Shown here: in pieces, positions 7,536 through 16,561 of the stretch
Position numbering within the stretch: the stretch's first letter is position 1
How the letters are laid out: every line of letters begins with the position of its first letter
Origin: Acholeplasmataceae bacterium
Lineage (GTDB): Bacteria > Bacillota_I > Bacilli_A > Acholeplasmatales > UBA5453
Direction: 5' to 3'
Length of the DNA stretch: 56,496 bases
NCBI GenBank assembly: GCA_012522345.1
Contig: JAAYKO010000027.1
Location: 1 to 56,496 of the forward strand
Program-made: the position numbers and the translations under genes
Notes under the pieces: generated by a model
Told to the model about the DNA's origin: nothing
The model's input: only the letters and a program-made list of their open reading frames with translations
Databases searched by the model: none

Positions 7536-8264
7536 ATGAAGAAAATAAGAACAGAATACGGCTGGTTTTTCAAGTTTGTAATGCGGATTGTTAAAATATT
7601 TAAAAAAAAGCCGACAATCTACAATTTAAATGATGAAGCTTTTGAAACGGGGATTATAATCTCAAATCATAGTGCAGCTTCAGGACCGATGACTTTGGCG
7701 CTTTATTTTCCAACTTTTTTTGTTCCTTGGGGAACTCATGAAATGAAAGAAAATTACTGCAAGAGATGGAAATATTTATATCATATTTTTTATCAGCAAA
7801 AATTGGGCTACAACAAATTTAAATCATTTTTAATCGTCACTCTTTTTGCGATAATATCACGAATGTTATATAACGGAATGCAATTAATTCAAACCTACGG
7901 TGATTTAAGATTGGTTAGGACAATTAAAAATTCAATTGCCCACTTAGAAAAGGGAAATAAAATCTTAATCTTTCCCGAAGATTCAGAGACAGGATACCAT
8001 GAAAAAAATCTTAAATATAACGAAGGGTTCATCTTTTTGAGTCAATCATATTATAAGAAATATCAACTTGATTTACCGATTTATCCAGTTTATTACCATA
8101 AAAGGTTAAAAGCCTTGATTATCGGAAAAAAAGAATATGTCAATGAGTTGTTGGAAAAAGGAATGACACGAGAAGAAGTTGCAGAACACTTTAAAGATGT
8201 GACCAACAATTTAGCAGATCAACTCTTTGATTTAGAAGGAAAACAACTAACTAAAGAACCTTAA
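7536..8264 (+). CDS. PlsC-like acyltransferase-fold protein lacking the standard catalytic Asp
   Basis: The 242-residue product looks like a glycerolipid acyltransferase: NHSAASGP near residue 46 stands where the NHxSxxD block lies, IFPEDSETGY near residue 149 stands for FPEGTRS, and GFIFLS follows. Family enzymes acylate lysophosphatidate at the membrane. The HX4D catalytic Asp is replaced by Gly, so the activity may be altered or lost. A hydrophobic stretch around residue 100 could seat it in the membrane. No clear ribosome binding site precedes the ATG, only an A-rich run with AAAG. A convergent terminator separates it from the next gene. Confidence 0.65.
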   Translation: MKKIRTEYGWFFKFVMRIVKIFKKKPTIYNLNDEAFETGIIISNHSAASGPMTLALYFPTFFVPWGTHEMKENYCKRWKYLYHIFYQQKLGYNKFKSFLIVTLFAIISRMLYNGMQLIQTYGDLRLVRTIKNSIAHLEKGNKILIFPEDSETGYHEKNLKYNEGFIFLSQSYYKKYQLDLPIYPVYYHKRLKALIIGKKEYVNELLEKGMTREEVAEHFKDVTNNLADQLFDLEGKQLTKEP

Positions 8265-8272
8265 TAATAAAA

Positions 8273-8305
8273 ATGCCCTAAGCTATTTCTTAGGGTATTT
8301 TTTTT
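8273..8305. terminator. Bidirectional terminator between convergent genes
   Basis: A 10-bp stem with one G-U pair (arms 8273-8282 and 8289-8298), with A-rich sequence on the left and eight T's on the right. It ends both the acyltransferase-like gene and the methyltransferase gene. Confidence 0.8.
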
Positions 8306-8904
8306 AAATTATTGGTTAAGATTAAAAATTTATTGTGTTTTTCAGTTTTGTCTTTAGCATCGATGTAGTCTTTTACAATAAAAGTTGTATGTTCTAAAAT
8401 ATAACTTACATATTCAACAATTGGATAAGCCAAAATAATAATAATTTTTCTCGGAAATACTTTGAGTGATTTTTTAATGTTAGTAATAACCTTTTTAAAC
8501 ACAACTAAAGAAAAGGGATTGAAAAAGAAAAAAATGTTTTGTTGTGAGGTTATCTGATAGTCTTCCGCTCTTGTGAGAAAAAAGGTCACTTTTTGATCAT
8601 TTTGTTTGTTTGAATAATAACTCTTGGTATTTTGAATGGCATCATCAAAGGTTAGGGGATTAGCTTCTACACCGTAAACAAAAGAATTAAATAAGTAATG
8701 CACATAAAAACAAACCCGTCCTTTACCAGAGCCAAAATCGAGAAAATGGTCATCACTTTTAAGTTTTATTTTTTCAAAGATTAATTTTAAATCATTATAT
8801 GGAGTGGCTTCGTAGCGGTAATTTTGTTTAGTTTTAGAACTTCTAACACCAGCTGTTTTAATTTTTAATAATTTATCGAGTTTTTTTTCACTTAAGTTTT
8901 TCAT
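8290..8904 (-). CDS. SAM-dependent methyltransferase, substrate unknown
   Basis: The 204-residue class I methyltransferase has motif I FLDFGSGKGRVCFY, the acidic motif II VYGVEANP and a motif IV-like FFFFNPFS. The N-terminal helix region is basic. Target unknown; the FNPF motif is compatible with modification of a nucleic acid or protein amide or amine. The start at 8904 (AGCAGG upstream) is chosen because the longer frame starting at TTG 8955 would begin inside the -35 box of a good promoter. It is transcribed alone against its neighbours. Confidence 0.7.
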   Translation of the reverse strand: MKNLSEKKLDKLLKIKTAGVRSSKTKQNYRYEATPYNDLKLIFEKIKLKSDDHFLDFGSGKGRVCFYVHYLFNSFVYGVEANPLTFDDAIQNTKSYYSNKQNDQKVTFFLTRAEDYQITSQQNIFFFFNPFSLVVFKKVITNIKKSLKVFPRKIIIILAYPIVEYVSYILEHTTFIVKDYIDAKDKTEKHNKFLILTNNLKKIP

Positions 8905-8926
8905 CTTTGGCCTGCTTTCATTTATA

Positions 8927-8955
8927 ATTATCGCCTTTGGAGTTCCTTTTGTCAA
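8927..8955 (-). promoter_or_regulatory. Near-consensus promoter of the methyltransferase gene
   Basis: On the minus strand, TTGACA (8955-8950), a 17-base spacer and GATAAT (8932-8927). Transcription would start around 8920, which excludes the upstream TTG start codon. Confidence 0.75.
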
Positions 8956-9050
8956 TTTTTAGCTAAATTGATACTTTGTTGTTGAAGAAAAGTGGGCACC
9001 GAAGAAAAGAAGTGATATAATTAAATCAAATATAAATTTAGGAGACGATT

Positions 9051-11027
9051 ATGAAACAAATTAACTTAAACCACTTTCTCAAATATAAATACTTATCAGC
9101 ACTGATTTCAAGTCCTGAGCAGAGAAAAGCATTATTTGCAGTCGCAAAGACAAACTATGATAAAAATGATTATTTTTATGATTTGTATGAAACCGATGGA
9201 GTTAAACAAAGAAAACTGTTTTCATTGGGTAAAAAGAATTCTTTTATCTATGAAGATGAAAATAACGTCTTATTGCCGCTTGCTAAAACTAAAAAGGAAA
9301 AGAAATTGGAAAAAGAAAAATATACTATTTATTATCGGCTTAATCTTTCAACAAAAGAATTAACCTCTGCTTATAAGTTTTCCTTTCCAGTTGAAATAGT
9401 AGAAGTGTTAACGGAAAATAAGTTATTGTTAAAGGGGAATTTAACTAAAGATGAATTACAGTTAAAAACTTTAACTAAAGAAGCGAGAAAAGAAAAGCTT
9501 AAATACTTGAGTAAACAAAAAGCTTATGAAGAAATTGAACAAATTCCTTTTTATTTAAATGGGCCGGGCTTCACTGCGAATAAAACTAATTATTTATTTG
9601 TTTATAATGTTGAAACTAAAGCTTTATTACAAGTAAATGATTCACAAGTAAGTGTCGGTAGTTTTGAAATTAATAAAGTTAAAAATGAAATTATTTATAC
9701 TGCAAGTAAAAAACTTGATAAACGAGAATTAACTAATCAAGTCTATCGTTATAACTACTTAGTTAATGCTAGTGAGATTCTCTATTCTAAAACTGACTAC
9801 GCAATTAAGCGATTATTCTTTTTAGCTGATGAGATTGTTTGTTATGGAACTGATATGAAAAAATTAGGGGTAAATCAAAATGGTTCGTTTTATTTAATTG
9901 TAGACAACAATCTTGAACTGCTAACTCACTTTCCGACAAGTGTAGGTAATTCTATCGGTTCTGATTGTCGTTTAGGAAGTTCTAAAACAAATTTAGTGGC
10001 TGGTGATAAACTTTATTTTACAACAACAGTAGATGATCACAGTGAAATCTATTCTTTAGATAAACAGGCAAATTTAAAGCGACTTTATGTTGCTGACGGT
10101 AGTATCGATGGGCTTGTGTTTATCAATAATCAGTTTTATAGTATTATGATGCATAAACAAAAACTACAAGAATTATATAGATTGGATTTTCAAAAGCAGA
10201 AGCAATACCAATTAACACGTTATAATAGTCGAGTTTTAAGTTCATATTATATTGCAAAGCCAAAAGAAGTTATTGTTAAGTTTAAGACTCATGAAGTTAA
10301 AGGTTTTGTCTTATTACCAAAAGATTATGATGCTCTTAATAAATATCCTGCTATTTTAAATATTCATGGCGGTCCTAAAACTGTTTATGGGAAAATCTTT
10401 TATCATGAAATGCAATATTGGGCCAACAAAGGTTATTTTGTCTTTTTTGCAAACCCGCGTGGTAGTGATGGAAAAGGCGATGAGTTTAGTGATATAAGAG
10501 GCAAATATGGCACGATTGATTATCAAGATTTAATGGCTTTTACTGACAAAGTATTAAAGAAATATCCAGCTATCGATAAACAAAAACTGTTTGTTACAGG
10601 TGGCTCTTATGGTGGATTTATGACTAATTGGATTATCGGTCAAACAGATCGTTTTAAAGCAGCCGCGACTCAGAGGAGTATTTCAAATTGGATTTCATTT
10701 TTTGGCACCTCAGATATTGGTTATTATTTTGCTAAAGACCAAACAGCTGGCCATCCTTTAAAAGATTTTGATCAACTTTGGGAGCAGTCACCTTTAAAAT
10801 ATGCTTTGAAGATTAAAACACCATTATTATTAATCCATTCAGAAGAAGATTATCGTTGTCCAATGGAACAAGCCTTACAGCTTTATGTGATTTTAAAGGA
10901 CCGCGGAATTAGAAGTCGTCTTGTTTGGTTTAAAGGAGAAAACCACGACTTATCTCGCAGCGGGAAACCGCAAGGTAGAGAAAAAAGACTCACCGAGATT
11001 ACAAATTGGTTTGGACAATATCGTTAA
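9051..11027 (+). CDS. S9 family prolyl oligopeptidase / acylaminoacyl-peptidase-like serine peptidase
   Basis: The 658-residue protein consists of an N-terminal beta-propeller-like part (to about residue 400) and a C-terminal alpha/beta-hydrolase. The catalytic triad is Ser519 (GGSYGGFMTNW), Asp600 (HSEEDYRCP) and His632 (GENHDLSRSG). The oxyanion segment ILNIHGGPKTVYG is also present. There is no signal peptide, so it acts in the cytoplasm on short or N-blocked peptides, probably feeding peptide-derived amino acids to catabolism. A TATAAT lies at 9016-9021 and AGGAGACG precedes the ATG. A monocistronic unit with its own terminator. Confidence 0.9.
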   Translation: MKQINLNHFLKYKYLSALISSPEQRKALFAVAKTNYDKNDYFYDLYETDGVKQRKLFSLGKKNSFIYEDENNVLLPLAKTKKEKKLEKEKYTIYYRLNLSTKELTSAYKFSFPVEIVEVLTENKLLLKGNLTKDELQLKTLTKEARKEKLKYLSKQKAYEEIEQIPFYLNGPGFTANKTNYLFVYNVETKALLQVNDSQVSVGSFEINKVKNEIIYTASKKLDKRELTNQVYRYNYLVNASEILYSKTDYAIKRLFFLADEIVCYGTDMKKLGVNQNGSFYLIVDNNLELLTHFPTSVGNSIGSDCRLGSSKTNLVAGDKLYFTTTVDDHSEIYSLDKQANLKRLYVADGSIDGLVFINNQFYSIMMHKQKLQELYRLDFQKQKQYQLTRYNSRVLSSYYIAKPKEVIVKFKTHEVKGFVLLPKDYDALNKYPAILNIHGGPKTVYGKIFYHEMQYWANKGYFVFFANPRGSDGKGDEFSDIRGKYGTIDYQDLMAFTDKVLKKYPAIDKQKLFVTGGSYGGFMTNWIIGQTDRFKAAATQRSISNWISFFGTSDIGYYFAKDQTAGHPLKDFDQLWEQSPLKYALKIKTPLLLIHSEEDYRCPMEQALQLYVILKDRGIRSRLVWFKGENHDLSRSGKPQGREKRLTEITNWFGQYR

Positions 11028-11044
11028 TAATGATTTAATTTATT

Positions 11045-11080
11045 AAAAGGACTGTTTTTTTGAAAATAGTCTTTTTTTTA
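11045..11080 (+). terminator. Terminator after the S9 peptidase gene
   Basis: A hairpin AAGGACT...AGTCTTT (one G-U pair) with a long T-tract, 18 bases after the stop. Confidence 0.7.
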
Positions 11081-11146
11081 AGTTCATTCAGACTTTCTTT
11101 ATGGTATAATTAAAAGTAAGTTTGAATTGTAATTAGGGAGGTTATA

Positions 11147-12511
11147 ATGAAGAGATTGAAATACCCTTTAAAATTAGATTTAAATTTTTCACCAGCAATT
11201 TTATATTTTAATGATTTTAAAGAACGCGTCTTAAAAAGCGTCAATTATGAAAAATTAATTATTGTTGTTGAAAGAGAAGATGGTTTAAACCAAGCTTATG
11301 AAACTTTAATTTTTAAAGGAGAAAAACATTTTCCAGAAAATATTTTTTATGTTGAAAGATTAGTAAAGTCGTTGTTATGGATTTATGGTGGTTATAAAAT
11401 AACTGTCGTTGGACCAAAGAAAATCTTTCATGCTTTAAAAGAAATTTATGATCAGGGGATAAGAGTTTTCGATTCAAAGTTTATGAGTAGAGTTTATCAA
11501 AAACCTTTTGAAGTTAATTATGCAGAAGTTGTTCCAGAAATAAAGATTAGTGAGAAATCAATTGGTAAAAACTTAGATGGTTATCGAATCGGTTTTGATG
11601 CGGGTGGTTCAGATATGAAAGTGTCGGCAGTTGTTGATGGAGAAGCGATCTTTTCAACAGAAATTGTTTGGCATCCTAAACTAAATAGCGATCCTGAATA
11701 TCATGTAGAAAACATCAAAAAAGCAATTAATTTAGCAGCGAGTAAAATGCCAAGAGTTGATGCGCTTGGAGTTTCTAGTGCTGGAATTTATTTAAAAAAT
11801 CAAGCTCGAATTGCAAGCCTTTTTATTTTAATTCCAGAAGCGGAATTTGAAAAAAAGATTAAAAACATTTATCTCGATATTGCAAAAGAACTAGCTGTTC
11901 CACTTGAAGTTGCAAATGATGGCGATGTAACAGCCTTAGCTGGAGCGATGAGCAGAGGGACAAATAAGCTTTTGGGGATTGCGATGGGAACGAGTGAAGC
12001 AGTGGGCTATATTAATCAGAATGGGAATATTTCTGGTTGGTTAAACGAATTAGCATTTGTGCCAGTAGATTTCCAAGAAGCGGGACCGATTGATGAGTGG
12101 AGCGGTGATAGGGGAACGGGAAATAAATATTTTTCACAAGATGCCGTAATCCGTTTGGCTGAAGCCTCAGGAATAGTTTTTGAAAAAGATTTATCACTTG
12201 CAGAACGTTTAAAGGTTGTTCAGAGTTTAGACCCCAATAGTGCAGTTTACCAGGAAATATATTTTACGATTGGTGTTTATTTAGCGTTCGCTTTAGCGTT
12301 TTATCATGAGTTTTATGATATTGATGAGGTTTTATTGTTAGGGCGGGTTATGAGCGGTAAAGGTGGCGAGATTATAGTCAATACTGCAAGAAAGACACTT
12401 AAGACTGAATTTCCAGCTTTAGGTAAAAAAATAAATATTGATACTCCGGATGAGATGACCCGGAGGGTTGGGCAATCAATTGCCGCAGCTAGTTTAGTGA
12501 AATTAAGCTGA
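11147..12511 (+). CDS. ROK-like sugar kinase with an extra N-terminal domain
   Basis: From about residue 145 this 454-residue protein is a ROK/ASKHA kinase: the phosphate-1 loop IGFDAGGSDMK, the ANDGDVTALAGA block holding the likely catalytic Asp, and GIAMGTSEA. The first 140 residues are an alpha/beta domain I do not recognise; it is not the winged helix of ROK repressors. The usual ROK zinc motif (CxCGxxGCxE) is absent; an EWSGDRGTGNKYF segment stands near its place. It may phosphorylate a sugar or related compound, but the substrate is open. TATAAT lies at 11105-11110 and GGGAGG precedes the ATG. Confidence 0.7.
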   Translation: MKRLKYPLKLDLNFSPAILYFNDFKERVLKSVNYEKLIIVVEREDGLNQAYETLIFKGEKHFPENIFYVERLVKSLLWIYGGYKITVVGPKKIFHALKEIYDQGIRVFDSKFMSRVYQKPFEVNYAEVVPEIKISEKSIGKNLDGYRIGFDAGGSDMKVSAVVDGEAIFSTEIVWHPKLNSDPEYHVENIKKAINLAASKMPRVDALGVSSAGIYLKNQARIASLFILIPEAEFEKKIKNIYLDIAKELAVPLEVANDGDVTALAGAMSRGTNKLLGIAMGTSEAVGYINQNGNISGWLNELAFVPVDFQEAGPIDEWSGDRGTGNKYFSQDAVIRLAEASGIVFEKDLSLAERLKVVQSLDPNSAVYQEIYFTIGVYLAFALAFYHEFYDIDEVLLLGRVMSGKGGEIIVNTARKTLKTEFPALGKKINIDTPDEMTRRVGQSIAAASLVKLS

Positions 12512-12602
12512 ATTATGAAAAATAATTTAAAATTATTGTAAAGCCAATAGTTATTTAGTAAGATAACTTATAGGACAATAAACCTAGCAAAGGAGAAAAA
12601 CG

Positions 12603-13700
12603 ATGAGAATAATTTTAAAGATTATCAAATGGATTTTTATAGTTTTATTTGTCATTGTCTTATCTATTGCCATTTTAGATGTGATTCCGCTGGCTCCTTT
12701 TAAATATAAAGGTGAAAATGAGTTTCGCAGAAAAGACAAGTACCCACTTATCATTCCTCACGGAGGCGCCAAACAGTTAGCTCCAGAAAATACCATCTAT
12801 TCTTATCAGATGTTAATTGATGATTATGATGCTGGAGTTTTAGAAATAGATTTAGCGTTAACAAAAGATAATATTTTAATTGCTCACCATGATCTTGATT
12901 TGGAGTTTTCTGCCACTTCTTTAATGGATGGCAAGTTGATTAAAAATTATACTTATCAAGAGATTTTAGATGAGTATGATAATGATGATTATCACTTAGC
13001 GAGAAATTTTGTTGATCCAGAAGGTAATAAACCATTTTTAACGTATACTAAAAATCAACTTAAAGATTTTGTTCCGGCTAATTTAGAAGAAGATATATTT
13101 AAAAAAATCGGCAAAGATGTTTTATATATTTTAGAAATAAAAGATTCGCCAACTTCTGAAGGCTATGATCAAGATTCTAACCGTTTTGAATTAGCTGCTC
13201 AAACATTAATTGATTTAGTTGTTGAATATGAATTAGAGAGCAATGTTATATTGGCATCGTTTTCCGATGAAGTTATTAGTTATTTTCAAGAAAACGCTCC
13301 CGGTGTAATGGTCAATGCAGGTGTTGATGAAGTTACTAATTTTTCAATATTTAGCGCCTTTTATATCGATTTCTTTTGGCAAGTTAAGAGTCAGGTTTTA
13401 ATTTTACCAAATCGGACAAGTATGGCACCAATAACGGGCTCAACAGCTAAAATACTTGATAAGTTGCCTAAGTTTATTCGTAATAATATCGGAATTAAAG
13501 TTGGCGATGCCTATGAACCGAATTTAATGCATAAACAAATCATTAATGATGCTCACCGTAAAAATATGGCAGTTTTATATTGGACAATCAATGATCCAGA
13601 GGAGATGAAACTTTTAATTGAACTTGGAGCTGATGGGATTATCACTGATCGGCCTGATCTTTTAAAACAAATTATCGATGCACTTAAAGCCGAAGATTAA
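12603..13700 (+). CDS. Membrane-anchored glycerophosphodiester phosphodiesterase
   Basis: The 365-residue protein has one N-terminal membrane segment (about residues 7-30) and then a GDPD domain: the HGGAKQLAPENT block, EIDLALTKD and IAHHDLDLEFS give the metal-binding and catalytic residues, and VLYWTINDPEEM and ADGIITDRPDLL form the end of the barrel. It hydrolyses glycerophosphodiesters from phospholipid or teichoic-type polymers to glycerol-3-phosphate and an alcohol, on the outer face. A segment of about 60 residues after HHDLDLEFS is longer than in small GDPDs. AAAGGAG precedes the ATG. Confidence 0.9.
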   Translation: MRIILKIIKWIFIVLFVIVLSIAILDVIPLAPFKYKGENEFRRKDKYPLIIPHGGAKQLAPENTIYSYQMLIDDYDAGVLEIDLALTKDNILIAHHDLDLEFSATSLMDGKLIKNYTYQEILDEYDNDDYHLARNFVDPEGNKPFLTYTKNQLKDFVPANLEEDIFKKIGKDVLYILEIKDSPTSEGYDQDSNRFELAAQTLIDLVVEYELESNVILASFSDEVISYFQENAPGVMVNAGVDEVTNFSIFSAFYIDFFWQVKSQVLILPNRTSMAPITGSTAKILDKLPKFIRNNIGIKVGDAYEPNLMHKQIINDAHRKNMAVLYWTINDPEEMKLLIELGADGIITDRPDLLKQIIDALKAED

Positions 13701-13708
13701 GTTTACTG

Positions 13709-13736
13709 AACCACTGATTGATTCAGTGGTTTTTTA
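13709..13736 (+). terminator. Terminator after the GDPD gene
   Basis: A 9-bp perfect stem AACCACTGA (13709-13717) and TCAGTGGTT (13723-13731) followed by T's. Confidence 0.85.
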
Positions 13737-13766
13737 ATCAAAACCAAATTAATAGAAGAGGTATAA

Positions 13767-14738
13767 ATGAAAAAAGGACTCAGTTTAGTTGCACTTTTAG
13801 TTTTAAGTTTTACAATGGGAACAATGTTTGTTTATTTAATTGTAGATGGCTATGGGAGATCTTATTTTTCGTTATCATTACTGTTGGTGTTTGTTGTCTT
13901 GTGGCTAATAAATATGGCAACAAAGTTTAAAGAAGTGGACAAGAGTGAAGTTGATTTTAAAGTTAAAGAATCTATTTTTTCCTTTCTTGCCATCTTAATT
14001 CCAACGCTAATTGTTTATTTAGCTACTACTTATTTAGAACTTGATAACATTATAATAGTCGGATTCGTCTCGTTTCTAGGAGTAATCTTCTTCAAAGATT
14101 TAGCAGCAGCGATTACAATTGGTGCTTTTTTAGGAATGAGCTTATTTCAAGAAGCAGGATACTACGGATTAATTGTGGCTGTTCTAATCGCTTTTCTTCT
14201 TGAAAGTCTATCTAAAGAATTATTTAAAGGTTATGGTGGTAAGCTTGGGACAATCAGTTTTACAGCAGGACTGTTAACTTTTTATTTATTTAAAATCCCT
14301 TTTCATTATTCAGCTGGTTATCAAGGATTAACGATTTTATATGTCTTTATCATTTCAATTGTCGCCAGTTTAACTACATATCTTTTAAACAACAAATTTA
14401 ACTTAGGTCCAATTATGGCTTATAGTGTTGTAAGTATGTTCGGAGCGCTTATTTTCTTACCCTTTGGATTTGCAAGTGAATTTGCTTTTTCAAGTATTAT
14501 CTTTGGGGCTTCTTTTATCGGAATGACAAGCCAAGAAAGATTTAAAAATATTTTAAGCCCATTATTGGCCGCAATAATATTCGCTTTTTTAATAGTCATC
14601 AGTCAACATCTCCATGGGATTGGTGGCAGATCAGGGACAACGGCTCTGATCAGTGTTTTAATAATCGAAGTGATAATTTATTTTTTTGAATGGTTAAAAC
14701 CTGAAAAAAGTAAATTAGGTCTATCAAATAATAAATAA
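13767..14738 (+). CDS. Polytopic membrane protein of unknown function
   Basis: The 323-residue protein consists of about ten hydrophobic segments with short loops and a charged loop near residues 50-65. It has a basic C-terminus (EWLKPEKSKLG) and no signal peptide, catalytic motif or known transporter signature that I can see. The start at 13767 has AGAGG 6 bases upstream. It precedes an ABC-2 exporter by about 35 bases with no clear terminator between, so it may be co-transcribed, but a functional link is not shown. An overlapping frame at 13718-13930 is a shadow. Confidence 0.6.
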   Translation: MKKGLSLVALLVLSFTMGTMFVYLIVDGYGRSYFSLSLLLVFVVLWLINMATKFKEVDKSEVDFKVKESIFSFLAILIPTLIVYLATTYLELDNIIIVGFVSFLGVIFFKDLAAAITIGAFLGMSLFQEAGYYGLIVAVLIAFLLESLSKELFKGYGGKLGTISFTAGLLTFYLFKIPFHYSAGYQGLTILYVFIISIVASLTTYLLNNKFNLGPIMAYSVVSMFGALIFLPFGFASEFAFSSIIFGASFIGMTSQERFKNILSPLLAAIIFAFLIVISQHLHGIGGRSGTTALISVLIIEVIIYFFEWLKPEKSKLGLSNNK

Positions 14739-14773
14739 TTTTGTTACAATGGAGAAAGTGAGGAGGATTGAAA

Positions 14774-15661
14774 GTGATAGTATTACAAACAAATAATTTA
14801 ACAAAACGGTATGGCTCATTACTCGCTGTAAATAATGTTAATATGACCATCAATGAAGGAGATATTTATGGGTTTATTGGTGAAAATGGTGCTGGCAAGA
14901 CGACTTTAATTCGCTTAATTACTAACCTTATATCGCCAACAGGGGGCAGCTTTGAATTATTTGAAGGCGATAAAACACATCATATCGCTGCAGTTGTTGA
15001 ATCTCCGGCCTTATATCTCGGGATGAATGCGATCGATAATTTAAGGATGCAAGCTAAAATTGTTGGTTTAATCGATGAAGATCGAATCACTGAACTATTA
15101 ATATTAGTTGGTCTTGAAGATCAAATTAACTCCAAAAAGAAAGCGAAAAACTTTTCTTTAGGGATGAAACAACGCCTAATTATCGCGATGACTTTGCTTA
15201 GCGAACCAAAATTTCTTTTGTTGGATGAACCGATGAATGGACTTGATCCAGAAGGAATTATCGCAATTAGAAATTTAATTATCAAACTCAACCGGGAACA
15301 AGGAATAACTTTTTTAATTAGCTCGCATATTTTAGATGAACTTTCAAGAGTCGCAACTAAATATGGTTTTATTCATCATGGAAGATTAATCCATGAAGTG
15401 ACAAAAGAAGAGATTAAACAAAAGCTTCCTAAAACGACTGAATTGAGACTCTCAAGTACAGAAGGAGTTAAAGCGATTTTAAAAGAGTTTGAAATAGTTA
15501 ACTATGAATTGGTCGATAACAAATTAACTATTTATAATAATGTTGATGTTTCAAAGTTAATTGTGAAATTTGCAGAATCAGAAGTAGCGACCTTAGACGT
15601 TAAAACTTATGAACCCACTATTGAGGATTATTATATTGAAGTGATGGGAGGCAGACAATGA
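14774..15661 (+). CDS. ABC-2 type exporter ATP-binding protein (BcrA-like)
   Basis: The 295-residue ATPase has Walker A GENGAGKTT, signature SLGMKQR, Walker B FLLLDEPMNGLDP and the switch SSHILDEL, and ends in the roughly 80-residue regulatory tail typical of bacitracin/lantibiotic-type exporters. GTG 14774 is chosen as start because AGGAGG at 14761-14766 is 7 bases upstream; a TTG at 14768 would be only 1 base from it. It overlaps the permease gene by ATGA. It powers export or flipping of an unknown amphiphile such as an antimicrobial peptide. Confidence 0.88.
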   Translation: MIVLQTNNLTKRYGSLLAVNNVNMTINEGDIYGFIGENGAGKTTLIRLITNLISPTGGSFELFEGDKTHHIAAVVESPALYLGMNAIDNLRMQAKIVGLIDEDRITELLILVGLEDQINSKKKAKNFSLGMKQRLIIAMTLLSEPKFLLLDEPMNGLDPEGIIAIRNLIIKLNREQGITFLISSHILDELSRVATKYGFIHHGRLIHEVTKEEIKQKLPKTTELRLSSTEGVKAILKEFEIVNYELVDNKLTIYNNVDVSKLIVKFAESEVATLDVKTYEPTIEDYYIEVMGGRQ

Positions 15662-16452
15662 AAAATTTAATTAAAGCTGAGTTCTATCGCTTAAGAAAAG
15701 ATAAAGTTGCTTTAATTGGTATAATAGTTGCGTTTGGAATGATGGCTTTTTCAATTTTAATGAATTTAATTTTAAAAGGGGTCTTTAGTGCTATTGAAGA
15801 TGATCTTGGTGTGTCGATAATGAGTGGATTATTTCTCTTTAAAAGCTCATTTGAACCCGCGAACAATATGGGTCTTATTATGCTGATATTTGGCGCAATT
15901 ATTTTAATTCGCGACTTTTCCCAGAGTACGATTAGGCAAAAAATAATTTTTGGTTATACACGAAAGCAAATATTTTTTGCTAGTGTGATTGTGATAACAG
16001 CATATGTCATTGGAGTAATGGTTTTAGTTTCAATTCTATCTTTAATTTTGGGCTCTTTATTATTTGGCTATAGTTCTGTTCCTTTTAAGCCGGCTGATAT
16101 TTACTATCTTCTTGGGGTGTTAGGATTATATTTGCTAATTTATTCGGTTTATTTATTGATTACCTTATTTTTTGGTTATTTAACAAAATCAATCGGAGCA
16201 ACAATTGGAATAGTCTTCGGTTTTACCATCGTTCTTTTAATTTTTTCAGGTGTTTTTGGGATGATAGCTAACCACTATAGTTGGATGAAATTTTTTGTTA
16301 AAATTAATCCAAGTTACGGCCCACAAGTGTTACTGCAGACAACCTCTATTAAGGCCAGTGATGCCCTTTACATATCGCTTTCGTCAATAGTTTATATTAC
16401 ATTGACTATTTTTGGCGGCTATTTAGTTTTCAAAAAATCAGATATCAAATAA
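15658..16452 (+). CDS. ABC-2 type exporter permease
   Basis: The 264-residue protein has six predicted membrane segments and an N-terminal amphipathic start (MKNLIKAEFYRLRKDK), as in ABC-2/BcrB permeases. It forms an exporter with the ATPase encoded just upstream, with which it overlaps by four bases. No substrate-binding protein, two-component sensor or biosynthesis genes are adjacent, so the cargo is unknown. Confidence 0.85.
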   Translation: MKNLIKAEFYRLRKDKVALIGIIVAFGMMAFSILMNLILKGVFSAIEDDLGVSIMSGLFLFKSSFEPANNMGLIMLIFGAIILIRDFSQSTIRQKIIFGYTRKQIFFASVIVITAYVIGVMVLVSILSLILGSLLFGYSSVPFKPADIYYLLGVLGLYLLIYSVYLLITLFFGYLTKSIGATIGIVFGFTIVLLIFSGVFGMIANHYSWMKFFVKINPSYGPQVLLQTTSIKASDALYISLSSIVYITLTIFGGYLVFKKSDIK

Positions 16453-16500
16453 TTAATTATGGTAGACAAACAACAATTAAAGTAAAAAAAAGGTCTTAAC

Positions 16501-16528
16501 TTGACATTGTTTAATAATAATATATAAT
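16501..16528 (+). promoter_or_regulatory. Strong promoter of acyl carrier protein
   Basis: TTGACA (16501-16506), a 16-base AT-rich spacer and TATAAT (16523-16528), both boxes matching consensus fully. Confidence 0.85.
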
Positions 16529-16561
16529 TAACATAGCAAATTAATTTAAGGAGATGTAGAG

